Notes: generated from the letters alone by a model not told the origin. Counted from the stretch's first letter, positions 45,074 to 55,198 are shown. The stretch is 64,000 nt of DNA from Jiella soli (GCF_020615385.1 NZ_JAJAVB010000019.1:53606-117605); one strand, 5' to 3'. Translations and numbers: made by a program.

Positions 45074-45871
45074 TCAGTTCTGGACGGCCTGCACCGAGCC
45101 GCCGTCGATCCGCATGTTGGAGCCGTTGATGAAGGAGCCGCGCTCCGAGACGATCAGCGCGATCGCGCTCGCGACCTCATCGGCGCGGCCGCGCCGCTTC
45201 AGCGCGATCCCCGGCCGCTCCTCGTCGAGGAAGGTCTTCACCGCCTCGTCGATGGAGACGCCCATCTTCTCGGCCCTCTGCTCCATCATCCCGTCGGTCA
45301 TGTCGGTCTCGATGAAGGCGGGAGAGACGGTGTTGCAGAGGATGCCGTGCTTGGCCTCCTCGTAGGAGATGTTCTTCACGAAGGCGGCAAGGGCCGCCTT
45401 GGCGGTATTGTAGGTCGCCTCCTCCCAATAGGGCTGGACGGCGTTCTCCGAGGTGATGCAGACGAACCGGCCCCGCTTCTTCTCCCGCATCGTCGGGAAG
45501 GTCGCGCGTGCCATGCGCACCGCCGACATGAAGTCGATCTGCCAGGCCTCGAGATAGTCCGCATCCGTCATTTCCAGCGGGTCACCCTTGGCACCGGTGA
45601 TTCCCGAAGTATGGATGACGATGTCGATCGTGCCGAACCTGTCGATCGCCGCCTTGGCGAGCGCATCCACCGCCGCCTGGTCGGTAACGTCGGCCTTGAC
45701 GCAGATCGCTTCGCCGGGAAGGCTGGCGGCGTCCCTCTCGAGCTTGTCGATGGCAAGGTCGGAGAGAACCAGCTTGCAGCCCTCCTCGGCGAGGATTTTG
45801 GCCGTCGCAAAGCCCATGCCGCCGGTAGCGCCGGTGATGATGGCGACGCGATCCTTGATCTTCAGGTCCAT
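45074..45871 (-). CDS. short-chain dehydrogenase/reductase
   Basis: A 265-residue classical SDR. The NAD(P)-binding loop TGATGGMG is at 13-20, Asp38 at the end of strand 2 (LVLSD) points to NAD, and the catalytic residues Ser141, Tyr154 and Lys158 (YNTAK) are present. The C-terminal motif [14 protein letters not shown] is complete. Substrate not identifiable. ATG 45871 follows AAGGGA. Divergent from rsmE. Confidence 0.88.
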   Translation of the reverse strand: MDLKIKDRVAIITGATGGMGFATAKILAEEGCKLVLSDLAIDKLERDAASLPGEAICVKADVTDQAAVDALAKAAIDRFGTIDIVIHTSGITGAKGDPLEMTDADYLEAWQIDFMSAVRMARATFPTMREKKRGRFVCITSENAVQPYWEEATYNTAKAALAAFVKNISYEEAKHGILCNTVSPAFIETDMTDGMMEQRAEKMGVSIDEAVKTFLDEERPGIALKRRGRADEVASAIALIVSERGSFINGSNMRIDGGSVQAVQN

Positions 45872-45990
45872 TCGCAGTGTTCCCTTCGCGGAAGTGGTTT
45901 CGCGTGACAACGGAGCCTTGCGGGTTAGGTTTCGCGGCATTGCGAAATGACGGGTGCGGCGAAGCCGCGCGCAATGCGGGGAGAGCGACG

Positions 45991-46737
45991 GTGCCGAGCT
46001 ATGACTTCAAGAGCCCGAGGCTGTTCGTGGAGGCGGCGCTGGCGGAGGGGAGCGCGGTTTCGGCCGACCCTGCCCAGGCGAACTATCTCCTCAACGTCAT
46101 GCGCCTTACCGACGGCGCAAGCGTCCTCGCCTTCAACGGCCGCGACGGCGAGTGGCGCTGCGAGATCTCGAAGACGGCCAAGAAGAAGGCCGATCTCGTC
46201 CCGGTCGAGTTCATGCGGGCGCAGCCGCCCGCCCCCGAGCTTCACTATCTCTTCGCGCCGCTGAAGCATGCGCGCCTCGACTACATGGTCCAGAAGGCCG
46301 TCGAGATGGGCGCCGGCGTCCTGCAGCCGGTGATGACGCAGCATGTGCAGGCCTCGCGCCTCAACGTGGAGCGCATGCGGGCGAACGCGATCGAGGCGAC
46401 CGAACAGTGCGGCGTCCTGTCGGTGCCTGACTGCCGGGAGCCGGAAAAATTCGGCACGCTTCTCGCCGGCTGGGACGCGGCGCGCCGCATCGTCTTCTGC
46501 GACGAGCGCGAGGAGGCCGAGAGCCCGATCGAGACGCTGCGGGCGATGCCGCCTGGCCCCCTCGCCTTGCTGATCGGTCCGGAGGGCGGCTTTTCCGAGG
46601 AGGAACGGGCGGCGCTGAGAGAAGCGGACTTCGTGACGGCGATCTCGCTCGGCCCGCGCATCCTCAGGGCCGACACGGCCGCGGTCGCGGCACTCGCCGT
46701 CCTCCAGGCAGCCGTCGGCGACTGGCGGAACGGCTGA
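45991..46737 (+). CDS. rsmE: 16S rRNA (uracil-1498-N3)-methyltransferase
   Basis: A 248-residue SPOUT methyltransferase. The N-terminal PUA-like domain has [20 protein letters not shown]. The knot domain has [30 protein letters not shown] and [13 protein letters not shown], the SAM-binding loops. It methylates U1498 of 16S rRNA. Start is GTG 45991 with GGGGAG upstream. Followed by gshA after 142 bp; the rsmE-gshA order is common in Hyphomicrobiales. Confidence 0.94.
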   Translation: MPSYDFKSPRLFVEAALAEGSAVSADPAQANYLLNVMRLTDGASVLAFNGRDGEWRCEISKTAKKKADLVPVEFMRAQPPAPELHYLFAPLKHARLDYMVQKAVEMGAGVLQPVMTQHVQASRLNVERMRANAIEATEQCGVLSVPDCREPEKFGTLLAGWDAARRIVFCDEREEAESPIETLRAMPPGPLALLIGPEGGFSEEERAALREADFVTAISLGPRILRADTAAVAALAVLQAAVGDWRNG

Positions 46738-46879
46738 GCCGGCGGCAGCGGCCGCTCCTTTGGCCACACCGTCAACCGGGTCTCTCTTGCACTCCGGCGC
46801 GATTGCGGGCACCACGCGATTCGACCGGCGCGATTCCGACGAGATCGGGATCGCCAGCGATGCAACACGAAGGCTGACC

Positions 46880-48253
46880 ATGGCGCGGGACACGACCGAT
46901 CTCAGACCGGTCACCTCGGTTGAGGATCTGATCGCTCACCTGAAGACCGGCGAGAAGCCGCAGGAGCGGTTTCGCATCGGCACCGAACACGAGAAGTTCG
47001 GCTATTATCTCCAGGATCTGTCGCCGGTTCCCTATGAGGGCGAGACCGGCATCGCCAAGATCCTTGAGCGGATGCAGGCGCTGTCCGGCTGGGAGCCGAT
47101 CGTCGACGACGGCCGCATCATCGGCCTCTACGGCGCCGGTGGCGAAGGCGCGATCTCGCTGGAGCCGGGGGGCCAGTTCGAACTGTCCGGCGCACCGCTG
47201 AAGACGATCCACGAGACCTGCCGCGAATCGAACCAGCATCTCGCGCAGGTGCGCGCCGTCGCCAAGGACCTCGGCGTCGGCTTCCTCGGCATCGGCGCCT
47301 CGCCGACCTGGACGCTGGCCGAGACGCCGATCATGCCGAAGTCGCGCTACGACATCATGCGCCGCTACATGCCGAAGGTCGGCACGCGGGGCCTCGACAT
47401 GATGCTCAGGACCGCGACCATCCAGGTCAATCTCGACTTCTCCGACGAAGCCGACATGCGCCGCAAGATGCAGGTCGGCATGAAGCTGCAGCCGGTGGCC
47501 TCCGCGCTCTTTGCGAACTCGCCCTTCACCGAGGGACGGCCGAACGGGCTCGCCTCCTGGCGCTGTGACGTGTGGAGCGACGTCGACAACCAGCGTTCCG
47601 GGCTGCTGCCCTTCGTCTTCGAGGACAGCTTCACCTATCGCGACTATGCCGAGTGGGCGCTCGACGTGCCGATGTATTTCGTCACCCGCGACGGGCGCTA
47701 TACGGACGCAACCGACGTCACCTTCCGCCAGTTCATGGACGGCGCGCTCAAGGGACGCATCCCCGATCCCGAGCCGCAGCTCGGCGACTGGACCAATCAC
47801 CTGTCGACGCTGTTTCCCGACGTCCGGCTGAAGACCTTCCTGGAAATGCGCGGCGCCGACGGCGGCCCCTGGCGGCGCATCTGCGCGCTGCCGGCCTATT
47901 GGGTCGGCCTCCTCTACGACGCCGAAACGCTCGCGGCGGCCGAGAGCCTCACCAAGGACTGGACGTTCGAGGAGGTCTCCGCCATGCGCGCCGCCGTGCC
48001 GCGCGACGGCTTCCGGACGCCGTTCCGCGACGGCACGGTGCTCGAGCTTGCCCGCGAGACGGTGAAGCTCGCCCGCAAGGGCCTCATCGCAAGGGGCCGG
48101 CGCAATGAGGAGGGCAATGACGAGAGCTTCTTCCTGGCGCCGCTGGAAGAGGTCGTCGCGCGCGGCACGACCTCGGGAGAGGAACTCGTAAGGCTCTACG
48201 AGGAGCAGTGGGACCGGTCGATGAGCCGCGTCTTCAAGCACCTGACCTACTGA
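46880..48253 (+). CDS. gshA: glutamate-cysteine ligase, plant/alphaproteobacterial type
   Basis: A 457-residue enzyme making gamma-glutamylcysteine, the first step of glutathione synthesis. FRIGTEHEKFGYYL is the N-terminal ATP/Glu-binding motif, with GEGAISLEPGGQFELSGAPL, MLRTATIQVNLDFSDE and NHLSTLFPDVRLKTFLEMRG diagnostic of the plant-type class. ATG 46880 has AAGG at the right distance; an upstream in-frame ATG at 46760 is not supported. Confidence 0.96.
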   Translation: MARDTTDLRPVTSVEDLIAHLKTGEKPQERFRIGTEHEKFGYYLQDLSPVPYEGETGIAKILERMQALSGWEPIVDDGRIIGLYGAGGEGAISLEPGGQFELSGAPLKTIHETCRESNQHLAQVRAVAKDLGVGFLGIGASPTWTLAETPIMPKSRYDIMRRYMPKVGTRGLDMMLRTATIQVNLDFSDEADMRRKMQVGMKLQPVASALFANSPFTEGRPNGLASWRCDVWSDVDNQRSGLLPFVFEDSFTYRDYAEWALDVPMYFVTRDGRYTDATDVTFRQFMDGALKGRIPDPEPQLGDWTNHLSTLFPDVRLKTFLEMRGADGGPWRRICALPAYWVGLLYDAETLAAAESLTKDWTFEEVSAMRAAVPRDGFRTPFRDGTVLELARETVKLARKGLIARGRRNEEGNDESFFLAPLEEVVARGTTSGEELVRLYEEQWDRSMSRVFKHLTY

Positions 48254-48402
48254 CGCCCTTGCGGGTTCGCCCGAGGGCAGGACCCGCATCGGGCCGCGGC
48301 CGAGACGCCGCCCGACGAACCGGGCGGCCATCTTGGCAAGCCGCTCGCCTGCACCAGCTTTGACAGGAGGGCCGTTGCATGACCCAATGGCTCCGGGAAC
48401 AC

Positions 48403-48508
48403 TAGAGCGCCGTGCGTCCGTGTGGATGCACAAAGGATGCTCTAAGTCTTTGGATCTACGCGTCGTGCTTTCCGAAAATCGATTCCGATTTTCGGGCCGA
48501 TGCTGTCG
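48403..48508 (+). repeat. ~105-bp rhizobial interspersed repeat, copy 2
   Basis: Starts TAGAGCGCCGTGCGTCCGTG, continues GGATGCACAAAGGATGCTC, ACGCGTCGTGCTTTCC, and ends with an inner dyad (CGAAAATCG-ATTC-CGATTTTCG) and GGCCGATGCTGTCG. The same sequence, inverted, occurs at 43272. An ATG inside the repeat (48500) is in frame with the next gene but is not taken as its start. Confidence 0.82.
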
Positions 48509-48523
48509 TCGATCGAGCTGTGC

Positions 48524-49525
48524 ATGACGGATTTCTTCGACTGGCTCACGGCGAGCGACTACGGCCTCGGCACTGACCGGCTTGCCGACACGTTCAAGCT
48601 CAGCCATCAGGAGATGCGCAAGACCGCGGACGCGCTCGCCCCGGCCTATGCGCTGGCGATGCAGCGGATGATGTTCGATCCGGCTGCGTGGTCGGAGGTC
48701 TCGCGCCGATTTCTGCCCTTTGCCGCGGACAGCGCGCCGACAGCCGGGCAGGACATCGCGCAGAGCCCGGCCGCGCGTGACCTGTCGAGCGCGCTATTCG
48801 GATCGCAGGAGATTATTTCGACGGTCGCGCGGCAGGTCTCGCTGATCAGCGGGGTCACGCCCGACACGGTCGAGAAGCTGATGCGCAATCTCTCGGTCAT
48901 GGCGATCGAGACCATGGTCAAGATGATGCTGGCCAACATGGCGCGCCAGCAGCCCAAGGGATTCGCCGAGGGCAACATGCCGGTCGCCATGGCGGAGATG
49001 ATGCGGCGCAGCGCCAATGCCATGGAAGCGCTCGGCCGCCCCTCCGACGCACCGGCGCCGCGGCCGCAGGCGGGCATGCCGCAGATGCCCGGGACCGAAT
49101 ATCTGCAGAAGCTGTTTTCCGACGCCCTGAATGGCAATTTGCCCTGGCTGCCGCCGAGTTCGGTGTCCCCGCAGGCTCCCGCCAATCCCAAGCCTTCGAC
49201 AAGCACGAGACAATCGCCCGCCATGCCGGGCTTTCCGCCGTTCGACGAGATGGCTCACGCCTTTCTGCGCGGCTGGCACGGATCCGGCGAAGCGGAGCGG
49301 GGCGAAGCGAAGCCAGCGGCAGGACCGGACGCCGCCGGGACCGGCCCGAGTGCCGCTTCATCCGCCGACCAGGCGCCGGAGACATCGGCCAAGGACACCG
49401 CGCCATCCGCCGATCCCGCCAGCCTTGCCCAGGCCGGCTTCGACCTTCAGCAGGAATATGCGCGCCAGATGATGGCGATCTTCGGCCGCCAGCCGACCGG
49501 CGACAAGGAGACGGACGCGACCTGA
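48524..49525 (+). CDS. DUF937-like helical protein, 333 aa
   Basis: The N-terminal ~170 residues (MTDFFDWLTASDYGLGTDRL, SALFGSQEIISTVARQVSLI, MRNLSVMAIETMVKMML) resemble DUF937 proteins, with helix pairs ending in a Met/Ala-rich segment. The rest is Pro/Ala/Ser-rich and probably disordered, with PGFPPFDEMAHAFLRGWHG and GFDLQQEYARQMMAIFGRQP as short conserved-looking islands. No signal peptide. ATG 48524 was chosen because the alternative at 48500 lies within the interspersed repeat. Function unknown. Confidence 0.72.
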   Translation: MTDFFDWLTASDYGLGTDRLADTFKLSHQEMRKTADALAPAYALAMQRMMFDPAAWSEVSRRFLPFAADSAPTAGQDIAQSPAARDLSSALFGSQEIISTVARQVSLISGVTPDTVEKLMRNLSVMAIETMVKMMLANMARQQPKGFAEGNMPVAMAEMMRRSANAMEALGRPSDAPAPRPQAGMPQMPGTEYLQKLFSDALNGNLPWLPPSSVSPQAPANPKPSTSTRQSPAMPGFPPFDEMAHAFLRGWHGSGEAERGEAKPAAGPDAAGTGPSAASSADQAPETSAKDTAPSADPASLAQAGFDLQQEYARQMMAIFGRQPTGDKETDAT

Positions 49526-49647
49526 CGCGAGCAACGGAGCGGCGGCGATGTTCGGAAGGGTCGATCTGCGGCCGAGTCGTGACGACAGCAAGCGGCTGCG
49601 CCTTCCCGCCCTGAACGTCATGGCAGCGGACTGACCCACAAAACGAA

Positions 49648-49679
49648 ACGCGCCGGCCGGAAATGTCCGGTCGGCGCGT
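49648..49679 (-). terminator. terminator of the second DUF1127 gene
   Basis: On the minus strand ACGCGCCGACCGGA-CATT-TCCGGCCGGCGCGT forms a 14-bp stem with one mismatch, followed by TTCGTTTTG. It lies 43 bp after the DUF1127 stop. Confidence 0.8.
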
Positions 49680-49722
49680 CGAAGTCATAGGCGATACTGC
49701 AGGAAGGTCGCCCGATCCGGCC

Positions 49723-49995
49723 TCAGTCGAGGAATCCGCAGCGGCGGCGTGCGGCGGACACGGCGAGCCGATAGGTGGGATCCTCGTGCCAGACCGTCTG
49801 CAGCGCGTTATGGATGTCGTCGCGCCGGATGCCGACGTCCTTCAAGAGATAGTCCGGCATCTCGGCGAGAAGCTTGGCCTGGCGACGGTTCACGATGGTC
49901 TTGACGATCGCGCGGGCGGCCTCGACGAAAACGCGGACATTCGTCAGCGGCGCCTTGGTGAGAGTGGGGGTACGGGTTCTCGCAGTGATCGTCAT
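49723..49995 (-). CDS. DUF1127 protein, 90 aa
   Basis: The C-terminal half carries the domain: NRRQAKLLAEMPDYLLKDVG followed by IRRDDIHNALQ. The N-terminal ~40 residues are basic (MTITARTRTPTLTKAPLTNV). ATG 49995 has a near-perfect AAGGAGAT 6 bases upstream. Its leader holds a 77-nt three-tier palindrome. Divergent from a LysR regulator, a likely controller. Confidence 0.9.
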   Translation of the reverse strand: MTITARTRTPTLTKAPLTNVRVFVEAARAIVKTIVNRRQAKLLAEMPDYLLKDVGIRRDDIHNALQTVWHEDPTYRLAVSAARRRCGFLD

Positions 49996-50023
49996 GGCTT
50001 GATCTCCTTTCGCAGCCATCTGA

Positions 50024-50100
50024 CGTCAGGAAAAGCGGGAGCGCTCTCCGCCCGGCCGCAATGGCCGGCGGGTCTCTGCGCTCCCGAGTTGTTCCTGACG
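50024..50100 (-). promoter_or_regulatory. 77-nt three-tier palindromic leader of the DUF1127 gene
   Basis: Three nested inverted repeats share one centre: CGTCAGGAA (50024-50032) with TTCCTGACG (50092-50100); CGGGAGCGC (50036-50044) with GCGCTCCCG (50078-50086); CCGGCC (50052-50057) with GGCCGG (50063-50068). On the minus strand the middle stem is followed by CTTTTCC. It could be an attenuator or a structured 5' leader just before the ribosome site. Confidence 0.6.
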
Positions 50101-50182
50101 AGGATGAAGATAGATCCGCCGTATTGATAACTCCAACAAATGTTCGTAATGTCTCACATCAGTCTTGGTGATGGGTAAGCCG

Positions 50183-51136
50183 ATGTCCGTTCCCCTCGAT
50201 CTCGATCAGCTCAGAACCTTCGTCGCCATCGTCGACGCCGGCAGCTTCACCAAGGCTGCGGATGACGTGTTCAAGACGCAGTCGGCCGTATCCATGCAGA
50301 TGCGGCGGCTGGAGGATCGGCTCGGGGTCCAGCTGTTCGAGCGGAACGGCCGCACCATCCGCATCACCGACGAGGGCGCGCGGCTGCTTGCCTATGCCCG
50401 CCGCATGCTGACCCTCAGCCAGGAGACATTGTCCGCCTTCGATCAGGAGGCAATGCAGGGGCATGTGCGGATCGGTCTGCCCGACGATTATGCCGAGCGC
50501 TTCCTGCCCGAGATCCTGGCGCGGTTTTCGCGCTCGAACCCGCTGGTCGAACTGCAGATCGCCTGCGAGCCCTCGCTCAACCTGATGGATCACGTCGAGA
50601 AGGGCCGGCTCGACGTCGCGCTCGTCTCCGATTGCGGCCATGCGACGGCGCCGCTCGAGATCGTGCGGCGCGAACCCCTGCATTTCGTCACCTCGGCCGC
50701 CCACGACATCCACCATGCGGAGATCCTGCCGCTGGCGCTAGGCCGCCAGGACTGCATGTGGCGGGCGCAGGGCATGCAGACGCTCGACCGCATTGGCCGC
50801 AAGTACAAGGTGCTGTTCACCTCCTGGTCGGCGCAGATCGTCGCCTCGGCAGTGCTTTCAGGCCTGGCGATCAGCGTTCTGCCGGAATGCGCGCTGCGGC
50901 CGGGCATGCGGATCCTCGGCGAGTATGACAAGTTCCCGACCCTGATCGACACGGAGATCGGCATCCTGCGCGCCCGCGCGGCCGAGGGTCCGGTGATCAC
51001 CGCGCTGGTCGAACACATCCGCGACAGCCTCGCCAACCTCGCCCCGCCGCAGGCGCAGCCGAAGCCGTCCCAGATCCCGGAGACCCGCGTCGTGAGATCG
51101 GCCCGCATTCGGTCCAACTCGGCCCTGGCGAGCTGA
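50183..51136 (+). CDS. LysR-family transcriptional regulator
   Basis: About 317 residues with an N-terminal winged helix (LDQLRTFVAIVDAGSFTKAA, QSAVSMQMRRLEDRLGVQLF) and a C-terminal periplasmic-binding-like effector domain (HVRIGLPDDYAERFLPEIL). ATG 50183 gives the usual MSVPLDLDQLR start; ATG 50171 is an alternative. It is divergent from a DUF1127 gene; the 187-bp shared region likely contains its binding site. Effector unknown. Confidence 0.9.
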   Translation: MSVPLDLDQLRTFVAIVDAGSFTKAADDVFKTQSAVSMQMRRLEDRLGVQLFERNGRTIRITDEGARLLAYARRMLTLSQETLSAFDQEAMQGHVRIGLPDDYAERFLPEILARFSRSNPLVELQIACEPSLNLMDHVEKGRLDVALVSDCGHATAPLEIVRREPLHFVTSAAHDIHHAEILPLALGRQDCMWRAQGMQTLDRIGRKYKVLFTSWSAQIVASAVLSGLAISVLPECALRPGMRILGEYDKFPTLIDTEIGILRARAAEGPVITALVEHIRDSLANLAPPQAQPKPSQIPETRVVRSARIRSNSALAS

Positions 51137-51267
51137 ACCCGGAGCGGGACCGCCTTTCTCCTACCCGGACATCGAGATATCCGCCGCCGGCAGACGACGG
51201 CCGGGTGCCGCCATTCCCCTGTCATCCGGACTGGCGCGAGCCGGCCACCATGCGCCGGCCCACCCCC

Positions 51268-52035
51268 TCACTGTTTCAGGTTTTTCGCTTGGCCAGTGAG
51301 GCCGCCGAGCTTGGCCGACTGCAAGTCGGCGCCGTCGAAATCGGCACCCTCGACATTCGCCCCGGCAAATTTCGCTCCTGCCAGCTCGGCCTTCCGCAGG
51401 TCGGCGCCGACGAGGGACGCACCGGAAAAATCGGCGAACTCCGCCGAGGCCCGCGACAGCTTGGCATTGGTGAGATCGGCGTTCGACAGATCGGCGGAAT
51501 CGAGGACGCCGCGCATCAGCCCCATCGACTGATTGCGCATGTCGGCGGAGAAGTCGGCGTCCGAGAGATTGGCGCCGCTCATGTTCGCCCGCGAGAAATC
51601 GCTGGCAACACGGGCCTGCGACAGATCCGCATCCGAGAAATCCGCACCCATCATCTGGGCTTGGAACAGGCTCGCCCCGGAAAGATCGGCGCCGGAGAAA
51701 TTCGCCTTCAGCCCCCAGGCCTGATCGAGCTTGGCCCCTTTGAGCCCGGCGTTCGAAAAGTTCGTGCCGTTGAGCGTCGCCGCGGTGAACAGCGCTGCGC
51801 CGAAGTCGAGACCCGACAGGTCGAGACCGTTGAGAGCCTTGCGGCTGAAGTCGGCGGGCGTATCCGGGCCGGCCCTCGCCAGGGCGTCTTCGACGTCCTG
51901 GCGCGACATCTCCGCCTTGGTCATGCGCGGCGAGGTCATGTCGAGGCCGTTCAGCAATCCCTGCGCCGCGGCGGGAACGCCGAGGCAGGTCGAGGCGGCC
52001 AAAAGGCCGAGGGCTGCGATCCTCAGACGCATCAT
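51268..52035 (-). CDS. secreted pentapeptide-repeat protein, 255 aa
   Basis: A signal peptide (MMRLRIAALGLLAASTCLG, cleavage near AAAQ) precedes a long run of A(D/N)LSxA-type pentapeptides: LSGLDFGAALF, NFSGADLSGASL, ADFSDADLSQARV, NMSGANLSDADF, ADLSNADLTNAKL. These should fold as a right-handed quadrilateral beta-helix in the periplasm. Function unknown. ATG 52035 has GGGAGG upstream; a second ATG follows directly. Confidence 0.88.
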   Translation of the reverse strand: MMRLRIAALGLLAASTCLGVPAAAQGLLNGLDMTSPRMTKAEMSRQDVEDALARAGPDTPADFSRKALNGLDLSGLDFGAALFTAATLNGTNFSNAGLKGAKLDQAWGLKANFSGADLSGASLFQAQMMGADFSDADLSQARVASDFSRANMSGANLSDADFSADMRNQSMGLMRGVLDSADLSNADLTNAKLSRASAEFADFSGASLVGADLRKAELAGAKFAGANVEGADFDGADLQSAKLGGLTGQAKNLKQ

Positions 52036-52193
52036 GATCGATCCTCCCAGATCGTCTGTCGTTCTTCGCCCACCACTCGCCCTCTGCCATGGGCGGTCCA
52101 TCGGGTCAAAACGCGTCGAAGTGATCGCGCGGGTGCGGGAGCGGGCGGGCGGGCGGCCTTGCCCCGGGGCCGGCCAGTCGCCACACTCCGGGC

Positions 52194-53813
52194 ATGAGTC
52201 TTTCTGCCGAATCGGCGCCTGCGTCGAACGTTGCCGAATATACCGTCTCGGAAATCTCGGGTGCGTTGAAGCGGACGGTCGAGGAGACCTTCGGCCATGT
52301 CCGGGTGCGCGGCGAGATTTCCGGCTATCGCGGCCCCCATTCCTCCGGCCACGCCTATTTCTGCCTGAAGGACGACAGGGCCCGGATGGACGCCGTCGTG
52401 TGGCGCACGACGTTCTCCAAGCTGTCCTTCAAGCCCCAGGAGGGGCTGGAGGTCATCGCCACCGGCCGTCTGACAACCTTCCCGGGCGCCTCGAAATACC
52501 AGATCGTTATCGACGAAATCCAGCCGGCGGGCGCTGGCGCGCTGATGGCGCTTCTCGACGAGCGGCGCCGCAAGCTCGAGGCGGAAGGCCTGTTCGTCGC
52601 CGAGCGCAAGAAGCCCCTGCCCTATCTTCCAAACGTCATCGGCATCGTCACCTCGCCGACCGGCGCCGTCATAAGGGACATCTGCCACCGGATCGCCGAC
52701 CGCTTTCCGGTGCGGCTCCTCGTCTGGCCGGTGCGCGTGCAGGGCGAAACCTCCGGGGAGGAGGTGGCGCGGGCGATCGAGGGCTTCAACGCGATCGAGC
52801 CGGGCGGCAAGCTGCCGCGGCCGGACCTTCTCATCGTCGCGCGTGGCGGCGGCAGTCTGGAAGACCTCTGGGGCTTCAACGACGAGGCTGTCGTTCGCGC
52901 CGCGGCTGCGTCGCAGATTCCGCTGGTCTCGGCCGTCGGCCACGAGACGGACTGGACACTGATCGACCACGCGGCCGACCGGCGCGCGCCGACGCCCACC
53001 GGCGCTGCGGAGATGGCCGTCCCGGTGAAGGCCGATCTTGTCGCCGCGCTCGCCAGTCTCCACGCGCGTCACGGCGCGGCCATGACCCGACGGCTCGATT
53101 CCGAGCGCCGGCATGTCTCGGCGACGGCCCGCGCGCTGCCGGTGCCCGACATGCTGCTCGCGCTGCCGCGCCGCCGCCTCGACGAGGCGACGACCAGCCT
53201 CGGCCAGTGCCTGCGCGTCGCGATCTCCGACAAGCGGCGCTCCTATGCCGAGATCGCCGCGCGGCTGACGCCGGGCAGCCTTGAGGCGCTCGCCCGCGAC
53301 AAGCGGGCCGGACTGCGGCATCTGGCGACCCATGTCGACCACGCCGTCCGCGCCGCGCTGGGCGACCGGCGCCGCCGCTTCGACCGGGTCGCGGCCGAAA
53401 TGCGCCCGCATCAGATCAAGGCGCGCAGCCAGGCCGCCCGCGTCGATCTGGACCGCCTGGGCGAACGATTGTCGCAGGCCGAGGGGCGGCTCACCGAGAT
53501 GCGGCGCCAGCGGCTCGGAAATGCCTGGCGCATGGCCGCAAGCCTCGACCCGCGCCAGGTGCTGCAGCGCGGCTACGCCATCGTGCGGGACATGGAGAAC
53601 ACACCGATCGTGCGCGCGTCCGGTCTTCAGCCCGGCATGACTTTCCAGGTCGAGTTCGCCGGCCGCGAAGTCCGGGAGGCCGTCGCCACAGGCGCAGACG
53701 GCGGGCCGCCAGCCCAGCAGAACCTCGAAGCCGCCTCCCCCGCGCCGGCAAGGCCGAAGCGCCGTCCGTCCCGCAAGGCTTCGGCGGGCGAGGACCAGGG
53801 CACGCTCTTCTGA
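52194..53813 (+). CDS. xseA: exodeoxyribonuclease VII large subunit
   Basis: A 539-residue nuclease subunit. The N-terminal OB fold ([39 protein letters not shown]) is followed by the catalytic core with [35 protein letters not shown] and [13 protein letters not shown] [12 protein letters not shown], all conserved. A long coiled-coil leads to VLQRGYAIV near the end, and the final ~60 residues are Ala/Pro-rich. It degrades ssDNA together with XseB, which is not nearby. Confidence 0.95.
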   Translation: MSLSAESAPASNVAEYTVSEISGALKRTVEETFGHVRVRGEISGYRGPHSSGHAYFCLKDDRARMDAVVWRTTFSKLSFKPQEGLEVIATGRLTTFPGASKYQIVIDEIQPAGAGALMALLDERRRKLEAEGLFVAERKKPLPYLPNVIGIVTSPTGAVIRDICHRIADRFPVRLLVWPVRVQGETSGEEVARAIEGFNAIEPGGKLPRPDLLIVARGGGSLEDLWGFNDEAVVRAAAASQIPLVSAVGHETDWTLIDHAADRRAPTPTGAAEMAVPVKADLVAALASLHARHGAAMTRRLDSERRHVSATARALPVPDMLLALPRRRLDEATTSLGQCLRVAISDKRRSYAEIAARLTPGSLEALARDKRAGLRHLATHVDHAVRAALGDRRRRFDRVAAEMRPHQIKARSQAARVDLDRLGERLSQAEGRLTEMRRQRLGNAWRMAASLDPRQVLQRGYAIVRDMENTPIVRASGLQPGMTFQVEFAGREVREAVATGADGGPPAQQNLEAASPAPARPKRRPSRKASAGEDQGTLF

Positions 53814-54050
53814 AGCCCGTCGTCGGCCACGGCACCAGCTTCCGGCGGAGGCATGGGACCTCCGGACAGACAAGACTCCTTCGCAAAGGAAAGCGCCTGC
53901 TCTCGGCGCGGGCCGAGTTCACGAAACGCAGGCGCCGCTACCCGCCTCGAATTCTGGATAGCAGCGGCCGGCAAAGGTATGCGACGCCGCCGGCAGAATC
54001 TTGCTATCATCGGGCTGGGCGCCGGAGGACCCATCGTGGGGAGGCAATCG

Positions 54051-54623
54051 ATGAACGCAGAAATTGCATTAACGCCGACAGGCGGGGCACCCACCGCTCG
54101 GCCTTTGCTCGTCGCGGCGGCTGGTCTTTTCATGACAGCCGTGCCGGTGGCAGCCGAACCGCCGGCGACGGTGGCCGTGATAGCCTTCGATTACGTGGAT
54201 ACGTCTGGAGAAGCGCGCGACCAGACAAAAGAGCATGCCGATCGCTTGGCGGCTTTCCGCACCCGGCTGCGCGATCGACTTGTCGAGGGTCCCGATTTTC
54301 GCCCGGTCGAACTCTCCTGTCTCGACCGGTCTGGCTGCAGTGCCGAGACGACGCCGCCGGCCGAACTTCTCAAGGAGGCGCGCAGCGCAGGGGCCGACTT
54401 CCTCGTGTTCGGCGGCATCCACAAGATGAGCACCTTGGTCGGCTGGGGCCGGGTCGACGTTCTCGACGTCGCGGCGGACAAGCTCGTCTCCGATCGGATC
54501 ATCTCGTTTCGCGGCGATACCGACGAGGCCTTCGACCGAGCCGCGGAATTCGCCGCAAAAGACATTCTGACGACGCTCGGGGGAAGCCGGGCGGCCGACG
54601 CTTCCGAACGGCGCAAGCCCTGA
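54051..54623 (+). CDS. DUF2380-domain secreted protein, 190 aa
   Basis: A hydrophobic N-terminal segment (ARPLLVAAAGLFMTAVPVAA) acts as signal peptide, then PATVAVIAFDYVDTSGEARD begins the DUF2380 domain. A CLDRSGCSAE motif gives a Cys pair, and ADFLVFGGIHKMSTLVGW is the second core strand. DUF2380 proteins are periplasmic and of unknown function, often near methanol or PQQ genes, though not here. ATG 54051 has GGGAGG 7 bases upstream. Confidence 0.85.
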   Translation: MNAEIALTPTGGAPTARPLLVAAAGLFMTAVPVAAEPPATVAVIAFDYVDTSGEARDQTKEHADRLAAFRTRLRDRLVEGPDFRPVELSCLDRSGCSAETTPPAELLKEARSAGADFLVFGGIHKMSTLVGWGRVDVLDVAADKLVSDRIISFRGDTDEAFDRAAEFAAKDILTTLGGSRAADASERRKP

Positions 54624-54731
54624 CAGGCCTGCGATCCCGTGCCGGCCGCACAGGCCCCCGAAGAATGGCCTCGCAGTCTCCGACGATCGAGAAGGGCACC
54701 GTCTCCGGCGCCCTTCTGAGCATGCCTTGCG

Positions 54732-55049
54732 CTACTGTGCCGGGGCGGTGGTGCCACCCGTCGACGGCGTCGTATCGGTGACTGTCGGCGCCGCGCCGAT
54801 GTCATCGGTCGCCGTCGGATCGGATGCGTTGACGCCACCGTAATAGCTGCCGCCAAACCACCAGACCAGCAGGAGCACGATGATCGCGGCGAGCGCGATC
54901 CAGACCCAGCTGCCGATCGTGCCGCGTCTTGCGGCCGGCGTGCCTGCCGGCGTTCGTGCGCCTGTCGTGGTCCGTGTGGTGTCGGTAGCCGGCGTGGTCT
55001 CGTTTCGGTTCGGCCCCCCCGTGGGCCGCGGTTCGCGCGGATCTGCCAT
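54732..55049 (-). CDS. small single-span membrane protein, 105 aa
   Basis: An N-terminal Pro/Thr/Arg-rich tail, one transmembrane helix (GSWVWIALAAIIVLLLVWWF, about 46-65) and a Thr/Asp-rich C-terminal tail. Low complexity but protein-like hydrophobic segment, and AGGAG precedes ATG 55049. No family recognised. Confidence 0.68.
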   Translation of the reverse strand: MADPREPRPTGGPNRNETTPATDTTRTTTGARTPAGTPAARRGTIGSWVWIALAAIIVLLLVWWFGGSYYGGVNASDPTATDDIGAAPTVTDTTPSTGGTTAPAQ

Positions 55050-55198
55050 GTCGGTTCTCCTGCTATTTCAGTTCGTTGCAATGCTTGGCGCAAAACGAGC
55101 CGCATCGTCCGCGCGTTCCGTCCGTTCGGGCAGGGCAAGCTTCGCCGGCTAAAGGGTGACGCCGATTTCAGGAGGTGTCCGGCGGCCGAGACGGGCGC

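Noticed and set aside
46772..48607. Long minus-strand frame opposite gshA
   Set aside because: Shadow of a strongly conserved gene; no ribosome site or domain.
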